41,520 nt of DNA from Candidatus Contendibacter sp. (GTDB lineage: Bacteria; Pseudomonadota; Gammaproteobacteria; Competibacterales; Competibacteraceae). The notes beneath the pieces are model-generated. The model had not been told where the DNA came from. It worked only from the letters and a program-made list of their open reading frames with translations, and ran no database searches. Of this stretch, positions 35,084-41,520 are shown one piece after another. Numbering within the stretch: position 1 is the first letter of the stretch; every line of letters begins with the position of its first letter. The translations under genes and the position numbers were made by a program. Location: assembly GCA_008933795.1 (NCBI GenBank), contig WBUJ01000014.1, positions 1 through 41,520 of the forward strand. Reading direction: 5' to 3'.

Positions 35084-37816
35084 TCAATCCCGTTGTTGGT
35101 AGAGGTAAGCAAAGAGGGCAATTCGGTAAGCGCCAGCGAAGCGTTCGATGCCGCTGGCGATGATGGCGGCGATTTCCTGTTGCCGGCGGCGGCGGGCAGC
35201 GTCATCCATACCTTTCTGCCGTTCCAGCAGCCGGCGAGTGCGATAGGCGAAACGGGAATGCCACAGCGCGTTTTCGGGGTTGATCTCCCGTTGACCGCGT
35301 TGCCCGGTGCGGCCGGAACGCAGGTTTTCCGCCATGTCGCTCAGGTACAGCAACCCGTACAGATAGCCGGTGCTGAGCTTCAAATCGCGGGCCAATCCCT
35401 GCAGCGCATCACGGGATTGGAGCAAACCGGTGAAGGCATTCCAGCCAACCGTCTGGCCGAAACAGCACACGGCGTTTTTGAGCGCCGGGGCCAAGGTCGA
35501 ATCAAGGTCGTGGCCCTTGGCCTGCTCCAGCGCATCCTCGGCCAGTTCGCCCAGCGCCCGGACCGGCAAACCCGGCTTGGTCATCGCCAGCCCCGCCGAA
35601 AACGTGATGCCGAGGTTACCGGCCACGTAACGCTGGAACTCATCGCGCATCCGCGCCGCCAACTGGATTTGCGAACGCCACGGCCCGATCAGAAAGAAAT
35701 CGTCGCCACCGGCGAACACCGTATAGGTGTTGCGGAAACCCGGCTCGCTCTGGCATAACGCCGGCAGGTACACGGCGAAAAAGGCGTGGAGTTGCCGCGA
35801 CAGCGCCGCCATGCGGGCGAACGTAGGCTCGCTCAAGCCCCGCTGAAAAATCGTCCCCAGGTTGTCCACATCGCCTTTCAGGGTCATCAAGGCTTCCACC
35901 CCGACCCAGCGCCCGCGCTCGTCCAACCACCGATCCTCGCAGGCCAGATGATTGAGGGTCTTTGGTTCGCCGGGATGTGGATCGAAATCGGCTTCATTCC
36001 GAAGGCGGGCGTACTTGTCGCTTTCCCAGGCGTTCTCCTCTTCGAAACGCGGGATGAAGCCGTTGATGGCGCGGCGGGCGCAGCCGTTCCACAGCGGTTG
36101 TTCCAAGGCTTGCGGCATCGAAATATCCCAGCAGCGCCGCAGGTTACCGTCGTGCGCCTCCGGGCCGAACCAACCGGTTTCAGCGGCTTCGGCGGTGAAG
36201 CTGATGTAGTAGCCGAAGATCGGCGTCGCCAGGGACTTCAGCGCCTTGCCGCTCAGGGGTGCGCGGGTGATCAACAACCGGTCGCGATGGGTGAGATATT
36301 GACCGATAGCCATCTGATCGGCGGCCAGCGCGCTGACCCAGACGTCATCGGCGATCTGGCGAGTGGCCGGCGAACGGCCGTCCACCTGGCATTGACCGTG
36401 GGCGCTGAATTGCTCCAGATAGCCCTCGAACAACGGTGTGGGCGGATGATCGCTGCACAGATCGAAGCGTCGCAGCTTGATGTCTTCCAACCTCTCGAAT
36501 AACCGCTTGATCAGTTCCGCGAACGGTCGCTTCTTGTCGGAACCTTTCAGGAAATCGTTGCAGCACGCCGGTTCCCACGCCAACCCGATTCCCGACTGCC
36601 CCCAGGCATAAGTCAGAAACCATTCATCCAGCGTTTCTTGCACCCTTGCCAGTTTCTCGATCACTTCCGGCGTATTCGGAGCGACGATTAGAAACTTACC
36701 AGCGGCGTTGATGATCTGGCTGGTTCCCGGCAGATCGAGCGTTTCCAACACCCGCAACGCCGCGCATTCGCTCAGCAGCGAGACGTAAAACGACCGGCCG
36801 CGTAACAACTTGGCCGCGCGTTTCTGAGTTTCGCCGCCAGTGGCGAAGATGAAATCCTGAATGCCGAAACAATCCCCCTGAATCAACAGGAACTTCTGTT
36901 CATTCCAGTCGGCGCGGTCAGCCAGAGCGCGGCGGACGGTTTCCTGGTCATGGCCTTGATCGTGGTGATAGCGCCACAACGCCACCGCCAGCGCCGCAAC
37001 CGCCTTGGAGTGGTCGTACAGCGACACGTCGGGTTTGACGTTGAACGCTGTCGCCGAAGGAATGGCGGCGGCATAGCAGGCCCACAGGGTCTCAAAATGA
37101 TCCAGCCACAGCGGCAAAGCATCCCGGTGCGAGGCAGGAATTGCGGCCAGCGCCTTCTCGAACCCCTCCCATAACCGGGCGTATTCCTGACGGGCGCAGG
37201 TTTTGTCGTCATGCTCATAGCCGGTGGCGGGGACCGGAAACAAAGCCGCCGGCGTCATCGGTTCCAACCGATAGCGCTGCTGGAACACCATCGGCTCCTT
37301 GCTGTCGTCCAGCCGGATTTGCTCGAACAGCGTCAGGAGGCGGGCGGTATAATGATTTTTCCTAGTGGGGGTTTGTTCGTCGGGCGCGGCGTTGTACTTC
37401 TCGAACTCGCTGCGCTCGAAGCCGGACGCGACCCGGTCGGCGGTGGCAATAAGCCATTGCAACCAGGTTTCCGGCCGATGATGGCGGGCGGCGGCGTTGA
37501 TCAGAGAGTCATCGGCGGCGGCGCCGAACGGAGCCGTTTCGGTATCTCCGCGTACCTTGGGCAACAAGGATTCAATTCGATCAAATGCTAGCGCGGTATA
37601 GGCGGCGTGCTTGTGCGAGAACCAGCCGCGATCCTTGGGATGGTTCTGGTGATAAGGACAATACTGGTGGACGTTACCCTCCAATGTATTTGGGTTCACC
37701 GTCAAATCAGCGCGTTCGGCGGACTTGCCCAGATCGTGTAGCAGACCAGCCAAGGCGACCCGACACGAGGCGCGCAGCCGCTGTTCGGTGTCATGTGTGG
37801 CTTGTGAGTTATTCAT
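35084..37816 (-). CDS. csm1: Cas10/Csm1, HD and GGDD intact
   Basis: 910 residues from ATG 37816 (AGGGGAT before it). The N-terminal HD nuclease motif is LLHDLGK (HD at 27-28). The first palm-like region and zinc or linker part follow, then the cyclase palm with GGDD (703-706) in FAGGDDFFLIG. Both motifs are complete, so target-RNA-triggered ssDNA cleavage and cyclic oligoadenylate synthesis are expected. The C-terminal domain D4 is helical. It is the first gene of the csm operon, 79 bases after the NE0113-family gene. Confidence 0.96.
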   Translation of the reverse strand: MNNSQATHDTEQRLRASCRVALAGLLHDLGKSAERADLTVNPNTLEGNVHQYCPYHQNHPKDRGWFSHKHAAYTALAFDRIESLLPKVRGDTETAPFGAAADDSLINAAARHHRPETWLQWLIATADRVASGFERSEFEKYNAAPDEQTPTRKNHYTARLLTLFEQIRLDDSKEPMVFQQRYRLEPMTPAALFPVPATGYEHDDKTCARQEYARLWEGFEKALAAIPASHRDALPLWLDHFETLWACYAAAIPSATAFNVKPDVSLYDHSKAVAALAVALWRYHHDQGHDQETVRRALADRADWNEQKFLLIQGDCFGIQDFIFATGGETQKRAAKLLRGRSFYVSLLSECAALRVLETLDLPGTSQIINAAGKFLIVAPNTPEVIEKLARVQETLDEWFLTYAWGQSGIGLAWEPACCNDFLKGSDKKRPFAELIKRLFERLEDIKLRRFDLCSDHPPTPLFEGYLEQFSAHGQCQVDGRSPATRQIADDVWVSALAADQMAIGQYLTHRDRLLITRAPLSGKALKSLATPIFGYYISFTAEAAETGWFGPEAHDGNLRRCWDISMPQALEQPLWNGCARRAINGFIPRFEEENAWESDKYARLRNEADFDPHPGEPKTLNHLACEDRWLDERGRWVGVEALMTLKGDVDNLGTIFQRGLSEPTFARMAALSRQLHAFFAVYLPALCQSEPGFRNTYTVFAGGDDFFLIGPWRSQIQLAARMRDEFQRYVAGNLGITFSAGLAMTKPGLPVRALGELAEDALEQAKGHDLDSTLAPALKNAVCCFGQTVGWNAFTGLLQSRDALQGLARDLKLSTGYLYGLLYLSDMAENLRSGRTGQRGQREINPENALWHSRFAYRTRRLLERQKGMDDAARRRRQQEIAAIIASGIERFAGAYRIALFAYLYQQRD

Positions 37817-37895
37817 CCTGAATCCCCTGGCAGTTAAATGTTGGTGATGGTAAGTCGTTTCAGGCAACTGTCGCCGCCCCAGCCCGCTTGCCGTC

Positions 37896-39026
37896 TCATG
37901 TTCCCTCCAAACCGGCGAACCGAATCTGATGCGGTTCCAAGCGCAGGGCGTAACGCGAACGCGGGCGCTGGCCATCGCCCTGGATGAGGTACGGTTGCGC
38001 GCCGGCGGGTCCGAGCGTCTTGCTGAGTTCCCGTTTCAACTTGCTGTTGCGCTGTTCAAAGTAGTGCTTGAACGCTTCCCCGTCGTCTTCGCGCAAGGCT
38101 TTGGCGGCACGTTCGTATTCGCTTGACAGTTCGTCGGTCAGCGCGCGGTACTCGGCCAGGAATTCAGCGAAATTCGCTTCGGTGTGGTGAATGGCGGGCA
38201 AGCCGTCCAGCGCCCGCCGGGCGAACCAGGCCAGCCAGGCAAAACTGATCGGGGTCAGCCGCAGCACGGTTTCCCCGCAGCGCACCCGGCAGGTCGCGGC
38301 ATCCAGCGTCAGGCTGGGCGCGGCCAGATTGCGCTGGGCCTGGCGCACGACTTCGCTGAAACTCGCGCCGTCGCGCAGCAATGCCTCCTGCAAACCGTCG
38401 CGCAGGCGCACGAAGGGGATATCGGCCAGCATCACCGTGGCGGCGCTGGCGTCGAGCGGGCGCTGGTCGGGACCGTTGGCGAAGATCACCTTCGGGATCG
38501 GGGTGGGATAGAAGAAATTGGCGTTGGACTCGAACGGACTGGACACCAGCACGTGCGACAGCCGATCCTGCGGCCGACCGAACAGCGACAGGGCGTAGCC
38601 GAGATAGAAGCCCATGGTCTTGCGCCCGCCAGCGAGGGAAGCGTGAACGGCGCTGTCCGGGTCGGCGGTTAACTCGCGCACCTGGGCGGTGATGGCGTCA
38701 GCGATGGCCTCATTGTCGGCCACCTCGCGGATGTCGTTGAGCGGGCGGCCATCGGCCGCGTGCAAAATGTGGAGCGAATCGAGGGCGAAGCGGATGGCGG
38801 GCAAGCCGTAATCCTGACGCAGCCGGTGGAACCAGCCGGGTTCGTCGCTGAGCAGGGTCAGCCGCGCCCGCTCCGCGCCTTCAGCCGTGGTCAGCAGGTG
38901 GATTTCGGTGGGAACGAAGCGGGGTTCGCCCGTCACCGTCAGGGCGTACAGGGTCTCGGTGACGATCTGCGGCGACAGGCCGGCGACGCAAAGCAGGATA
39001 CGACGGGGGTAGCTTTCCGGGTTCAT
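37896..39026 (-). CDS. NE0113-family CARF/ring-nuclease-like CRISPR protein
   Basis: 376 residues, TIGR02584/PF09623 family. RRILLCVAGLSPQIVTETLYAL, the SLAGGRKTMGFYLGYALSLFGR segment and SHVLVSSPFESN are diagnostic of the CARF-like part. From about residue 245 a winged-helix-like domain (LTPISFAWLAWFARR) and a helical tail follow; no HEPN motif is seen. Family members are annotated as ring nucleases that degrade cyclic oligoadenylate, or as CARF transcription factors. The wing would fit ligand-dependent control of the cas genes; both views are inference. Confidence 0.85.
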   Translation of the reverse strand: MNPESYPRRILLCVAGLSPQIVTETLYALTVTGEPRFVPTEIHLLTTAEGAERARLTLLSDEPGWFHRLRQDYGLPAIRFALDSLHILHAADGRPLNDIREVADNEAIADAITAQVRELTADPDSAVHASLAGGRKTMGFYLGYALSLFGRPQDRLSHVLVSSPFESNANFFYPTPIPKVIFANGPDQRPLDASAATVMLADIPFVRLRDGLQEALLRDGASFSEVVRQAQRNLAAPSLTLDAATCRVRCGETVLRLTPISFAWLAWFARRALDGLPAIHHTEANFAEFLAEYRALTDELSSEYERAAKALREDDGEAFKHYFEQRNSKLKRELSKTLGPAGAQPYLIQGDGQRPRSRYALRLEPHQIRFAGLEGT

Positions 39027-39095
39027 GGCGGCGTCCTCTGTTCAGCATAGTGCAACTGCGGCAACAATAAACCCAGCGTGACGGAAATGCCGGCA

Positions 39096-39110
39096 CGGCA
39101 AGCTTGCCGG
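39096..39110. repeat. Palindrome copy CGGCAAGCTTGCCGG at the end of cas6
   Basis: Same core as 28776-28791. It overlaps or directly follows the end of cas6 and precedes the NE0113-family gene, so it lies on the transcript as a perfect hairpin. Confidence 0.55.
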
Positions 39111-40085
39111 TTAAGCCATCACCAGCCGATATTGCCCCAGCCCCATCACCGCGCCCTTGCCGGCATGGGTCCATTGGCCGAGCCACAGATACGGCCAAAA
39201 CGGCTCCAACCCGACTCCGTCCAGTTCGATCTCGCCGACCAGCCCGCCCATTTGCAGCAGCGTGTCCTGGCGCGAGGAATAGCGAACCCATTCATGCCAG
39301 CGCAGCCGGGCGGCCCGGTGCTGGATCGTCCAGCCGGCCCGGCTCAGTTCGGCGAAATCGGCGGCCAGCGGCGCGTCGGTGTGGAAGGTGGTCAGCAGCG
39401 AAATCCGCCGCAACAGGTTGGAAAACAGTGCGCCGAATTGAAAAGCGTCCGGCCCCAGCAGCTTCTCGGCCTGCCGTAGCCGCAGCGGCGTTTCCAAAAC
39501 CAGCGCCAGCCGCACCGGGCAGGACGGCGGTTCGGGAACCGTGGGCGGCGCCGGTTGCAGCGCTTCGCCAGGGCGATAAATCGAGCGCCAATCCCCGTCG
39601 GTCGTCTGTTGAGTGACCTGGGCCAATTCCAGCCGACCATCGCCCTGGCCGACGCCGCGCCGGCCCGCTTGGTCGAAAGCGTGCAGCACGTAGGGCAGAT
39701 GCCGGTTGCCGTGCCCAAACAACGCCACGTCCACCTGGACCGTCGCGCCGGCGGCGTGCGTTCCCCCCGGCCCCGGCCGCAGCAGATACGGATGCGGGGC
39801 GGCAGGGTATTTGCGCAGCTTACCGGCGGCGGGATCGGGCGGGGTCTCGAACAGGTAGGGGTAAACGCAGGAGCGATACAGCAGACAGGCCGGACAGGCC
39901 GGTTCGCGGGTCACGCAGACCAGGCGCTTGAGGGCGCGGCCGAACACGCCACGCCAGGCGGAACCGGCATAGGCGGGCAGGCGCACGGCTTCCTGGGCGA
40001 TGAAGTGGAGCCGGTAGAGAGCCAACGGCAGCCGAAGCGGCGAATTGGCGGCGGGTAACTGGGCATCGGTGAGAACGGCGGACAT
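39111..40085 (-). CDS. cas6: Cas6-type pre-crRNA endoribonuclease (PF10040)
   Basis: 324 residues from ATG 40085 with AGGATC in front; ATG 40106 is seven codons earlier without a site. Tandem RAMP folds: YRLHFIAQEAVRLPAYAGSAWRGVFGRALKRLVC at the start, a four-cysteine cluster (CVTREPACPACLLYRSC) that may bind metal, and the C-terminal glycine-rich loop GKGAVMGLGQYRL. It cuts the repeat RNA to release 8-nt 5' handles. It lies between the TA-like pair and the NE0113-family gene. Confidence 0.9.
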   Translation of the reverse strand: MSAVLTDAQLPAANSPLRLPLALYRLHFIAQEAVRLPAYAGSAWRGVFGRALKRLVCVTREPACPACLLYRSCVYPYLFETPPDPAAGKLRKYPAAPHPYLLRPGPGGTHAAGATVQVDVALFGHGNRHLPYVLHAFDQAGRRGVGQGDGRLELAQVTQQTTDGDWRSIYRPGEALQPAPPTVPEPPSCPVRLALVLETPLRLRQAEKLLGPDAFQFGALFSNLLRRISLLTTFHTDAPLAADFAELSRAGWTIQHRAARLRWHEWVRYSSRQDTLLQMGGLVGEIELDGVGLEPFWPYLWLGQWTHAGKGAVMGLGQYRLVMA

Positions 40086-40181
40086 GGGCGTGATCCTGAT
40101 GGGCAATACGCGAAATCATGCCACGCCCGAAAGAGGAAGATGGGATTGACAAGCTTGCCGACTACTCATCGCACGTCGATG

Positions 40182-40208
40182 AAAAAAGCCCGGCGCTCAC
40201 CGGGCTTT
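40182..40208 (-). terminator. Rho-independent terminator after the HTH gene
   Basis: Minus strand: AAAGCCCGG, loop TGAGCG, CCGGGC followed by a T-run. It lies about 60 bases past the stop of the HTH gene and separates the TA-like pair from cas6, so cas6 needs its own promoter between 40085 and 40180. An A-run on the other side could make it work in both directions. Confidence 0.85.
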
Positions 40209-40269
40209 CATTTTTCACCCCTATCTTCGCGGCGCCGAGCCGTCAGCGGAAAGCGGGATAGGTAGGCGC

Positions 40270-40515
40270 TCAGGCCGCTTGCTGTTGCGGCAGGCGCACC
40301 TGGACCACGATCTCGGCATACGGGGCATGGATGCGCCCCTGTTCATCCTTCACCACCGCCCGCCATTCTCGCAACTTTTCGATGTCGCCATGCACGTTCT
40401 TATAGTCGCGCTTTACCCGCCGAGCGAGTTCCGCCACCGTCAGCGGGCCGGCTTCGCGTAACGTGGCCAGCACCGCCCAGCGGCGTGGGGTGAACACGGC
40501 CAGAAACTGGCTCAT
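40270..40515 (-). CDS. HTH regulator/antitoxin (COG4190-like)
   Basis: 81 residues. A winged HTH: FTPRRWAVLATLREAGPLTVAELARRVKRDYKNVHGDIEKLREW, then a short wing and an acidic strand. The pattern RDYKNVHGD is typical of COG4190 regulators paired with a small toxin. Its start overlaps the upstream short gene by ATGA, the usual layout of a toxin-antitoxin operon. Confidence 0.8.
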   Translation of the reverse strand: MSQFLAVFTPRRWAVLATLREAGPLTVAELARRVKRDYKNVHGDIEKLREWRAVVKDEQGRIHAPYAEIVVQVRLPQQQAA

Positions 40516-40670
40516 GTCGGCAAAGCCCGCTGCCCGTTAACCACATACACCAGCCGATACTTGTATGGATGTTCGGACGGCGGCACCGGCTGCGTAACCT
40601 GCCAGATCACGATCTCGACGAACCCTGCGCCGTAGGCGTCTTTCGTGCGGAACAGTTCAATGGCTTTCAT
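40512..40670 (-). pseudogene. DUF6516-like toxin, truncated (52 aa)
   Basis: Reading from ATG 40670: MKAIELFRTKDAYGAGFVEI.. then VIWQVTQPVPPSEHPYKYRL and YVVNGQRALPT, stop. The N-terminal half matches small toxins that normally continue with a YDNERGKGDHRH-type catalytic stretch, to about 110 residues (recollection). Here the frame ends right after the YRLVYVV strand, so the active part is missing. The stop overlaps the antitoxin start as ATGA, which looks like an in-frame remnant rather than a random break. Confidence 0.6.
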
Positions 40671-40712
40671 CGGGTGTATGACGCTATAACTCTTTTATGG
40701 CGCCAATAACCA

Positions 40713-40826
40713 TATAGCACTCCTCTACTGGTTGTGGATTTTCCCCTCCTTGGATAAGGAGGGGTGGCGCGTAGCGCCGGGGTGGTTCGAAAGCGGTGAT
40801 TCCACAAATCAGATAGGAGTGCTGTA
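40713..40826. mobile_element. MITE-like palindromic element next to the CRISPR array
   Basis: About 114 bases bounded by inverted repeats: TATAGCACTCCT at 40713-40724 and AGGAGTGCTGTA at 40815-40826, with the match extending inward to TGTGGA / TCCACA. The inside holds two perfect hairpins: CCCCTCCTT-GGAT-AAGGAGGGG (40743-40764) and GGCGC-GTA-GCGCC (40766-40778). No gene fits. Terminal repeats plus nested stems suggest a non-autonomous mobile element or a structured extragenic palindrome. No clear target-site duplication was found. Confidence 0.55.
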
Positions 40827-40847
40827 GATCAATTGCGCTGAAACAAT

Positions 40848-41520
40848 GTCTTAATCCCTTCTTCATCAGGGCAAGGTTTCAGAGGCCGAATGGCAGCCGC
40901 ATACCGGAGGCGCAAACAGTCTTAATCCCTTCTTCATCAGGGCAAGGTTTCAGAGCTTGTTGGTTGGCTCAACAACCCCAAGGCATCAACGTCTTAATCC
41001 CTTCTTCATCAGGGCAAGGTTTCAGAGCTATAAAGCGGGGGAAGTGAAGGGAATTGTGTCAAGTCTTAATCCCTTCTTCATCAGGGCAAGGTTTCAGAGT
41101 CCCGGTGACCCGGTGTATCCAAACCCACGGATACGTCTTAATCCCTTCTTCATCAGGGCAAGGTTTCAGAGATGGCGGCGGTCATCGCCCAGTCTGGCCT
41201 GTGTCTTAATCCCTTCTTCATCAGGGCAAGGTTTCAGAGTTTGGAAGAGGTCGAAGCCAAAATTTATAGGCGTCTTAATCCCTTCTTCATCAGGGCAAGG
41301 TTTCAGAGAAGCTGTTTTTGCAGTATCCATCTACCCCAACAGGTCTTAATCCCTTCTTCATCAGGGCAAGGTTTCAGAGTGCCGGGGCAAGCGTGAGTGC
41401 CGATGTAGCCGCGAGTCTTAATCCCTTCTTCATCAGGGCAAGGTTTCAGAGGAGCGGATCCACCTCGTTCGCCAGACCGTTCTGTCTTAATCCCTTCTTC
41501 ATCAGGGCAAGGTTTCAGAG
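40848..41520 (-). CRISPR. CRISPR array, 10 repeats of 37 bp, open at the window end
   Basis: Ten identical 37-base repeats (plus strand: GTCTTAATCCCTTC .. AAGGTTTCAGAG) start at 40848, 40919, 40991, 41063, 41135, 41203, 41272, 41343, 41415 and 41484. Nine spacers of 34, 35, 35, 35, 35, 31, 32, 34, 35 and 32 bases would be expected between them by position arithmetic; the nine observed are 34, 35, 35, 35, 31, 32, 34, 35 and 32. The repeat carries a CCCT/AGGG stem. On the minus strand the stem is followed by exactly eight bases, ATTAAGAC, which fits a Cas6 cut and 8-nt crRNA handle; so transcription is most likely right to left and the leader lies beyond the window. The last repeat ends on the last base of the window. 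Confidence 0.97.

Noticed and set aside
40671..40847. A CreTA-like RNA toxin-antitoxin with a degenerate crRNA-type antitoxin next to cas6
   Set aside because: I searched the gap for a degenerate copy of the repeat and found none; a MITE-like palindrome explains the structure better.
40957..41396. Long plus-strand reading frames through the CRISPR array
   Set aside because: They come from the repeat having no stop in several frames; the repeated peptide follows the 37-bp repeat and there is no ribosome site.

Overview
The window is about 41.5 kb of GC-rich DNA with dense bacterial gene packing, many 4-base ATGA gene overlaps and no rRNA or tRNA gene that I could recognise. The gene set points to a proteobacterium, most likely a gammaproteobacterium from an environmental or wastewater lineage (inference): KaiC/KaiB, the DUF883-YqjE-YqjK trio, DUF1840, DUF3309, RatA/Coq10, ThiO-dependent thiamine synthesis and a MexEF-like RND pump. 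I cannot name the genus from sequence alone.

Layout. Positions 1-2091: a neopullulanase-like GH13 glucan hydrolase with an odd C-terminal tail. 2250-5261: a tight kaiC-kaiB-crp/fnr operon without kaiA, probably a timer or stress module. 5624-9019: small envelope and stress proteins (25-residue membrane peptide, DUF883, YqjE, YqjK, cold-shock protein, DUF1840, collagen-like lipoprotein, DUF3309). 9220-9698: an IS630 transposase remnant. 9882-12208: PrpF-like isomerase plus a probable LCIB-type carbonic anhydrase. 12234-14520 (minus): small unknown gene, membrane-anchored alpha/beta hydrolase, PQQ-dependent sugar dehydrogenase. 14629-18528: thiamine thiazole cluster thiO-thiS-thiG-thiE-thiF(rhodanese). 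18676-20850 (minus): a second GH13 enzyme with an N-terminal starch-binding-like domain. 20965-22248: RatA/Coq10 protein and two small unknown genes. 22463-26708: RND adaptor and permease.

26699-41520 is a type III-A CRISPR-Cas island transcribed right to left. It holds a CRISPR array (10 visible 37-bp repeats, running off the window), a truncated toxin plus HTH regulator pair, cas6, an NE0113-family CARF/ring-nuclease-like protein with a winged-helix tail, cas10(csm1)-csm2-csm3-csm4-csm5, a Cas02710 CARF-HEPN protein, then an AbiEii-like nucleotidyltransferase gene pair on the opposite strand, and finally a compact csx1-Uma2-csx16 operon. Cas10 keeps both its HD and GGDD motifs, so cyclic oligoadenylate signalling is expected. 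At least two HEPN ribonucleases, a possible PD-(D/E)XK nuclease effector and two probable signal-off proteins could respond to it. No cas1 or cas2 lies in the window.

The most unusual points are the Uma2 nuclease inside the csx1-csx16 operon, the AbiE-like pair embedded between two CARF-HEPN effectors, the truncated toxin and MITE-like element between cas6 and the array, the long C-terminal extension of Csm5, and the KaiC with a C-terminal coiled coil beside KaiB and a Crp-type regulator.
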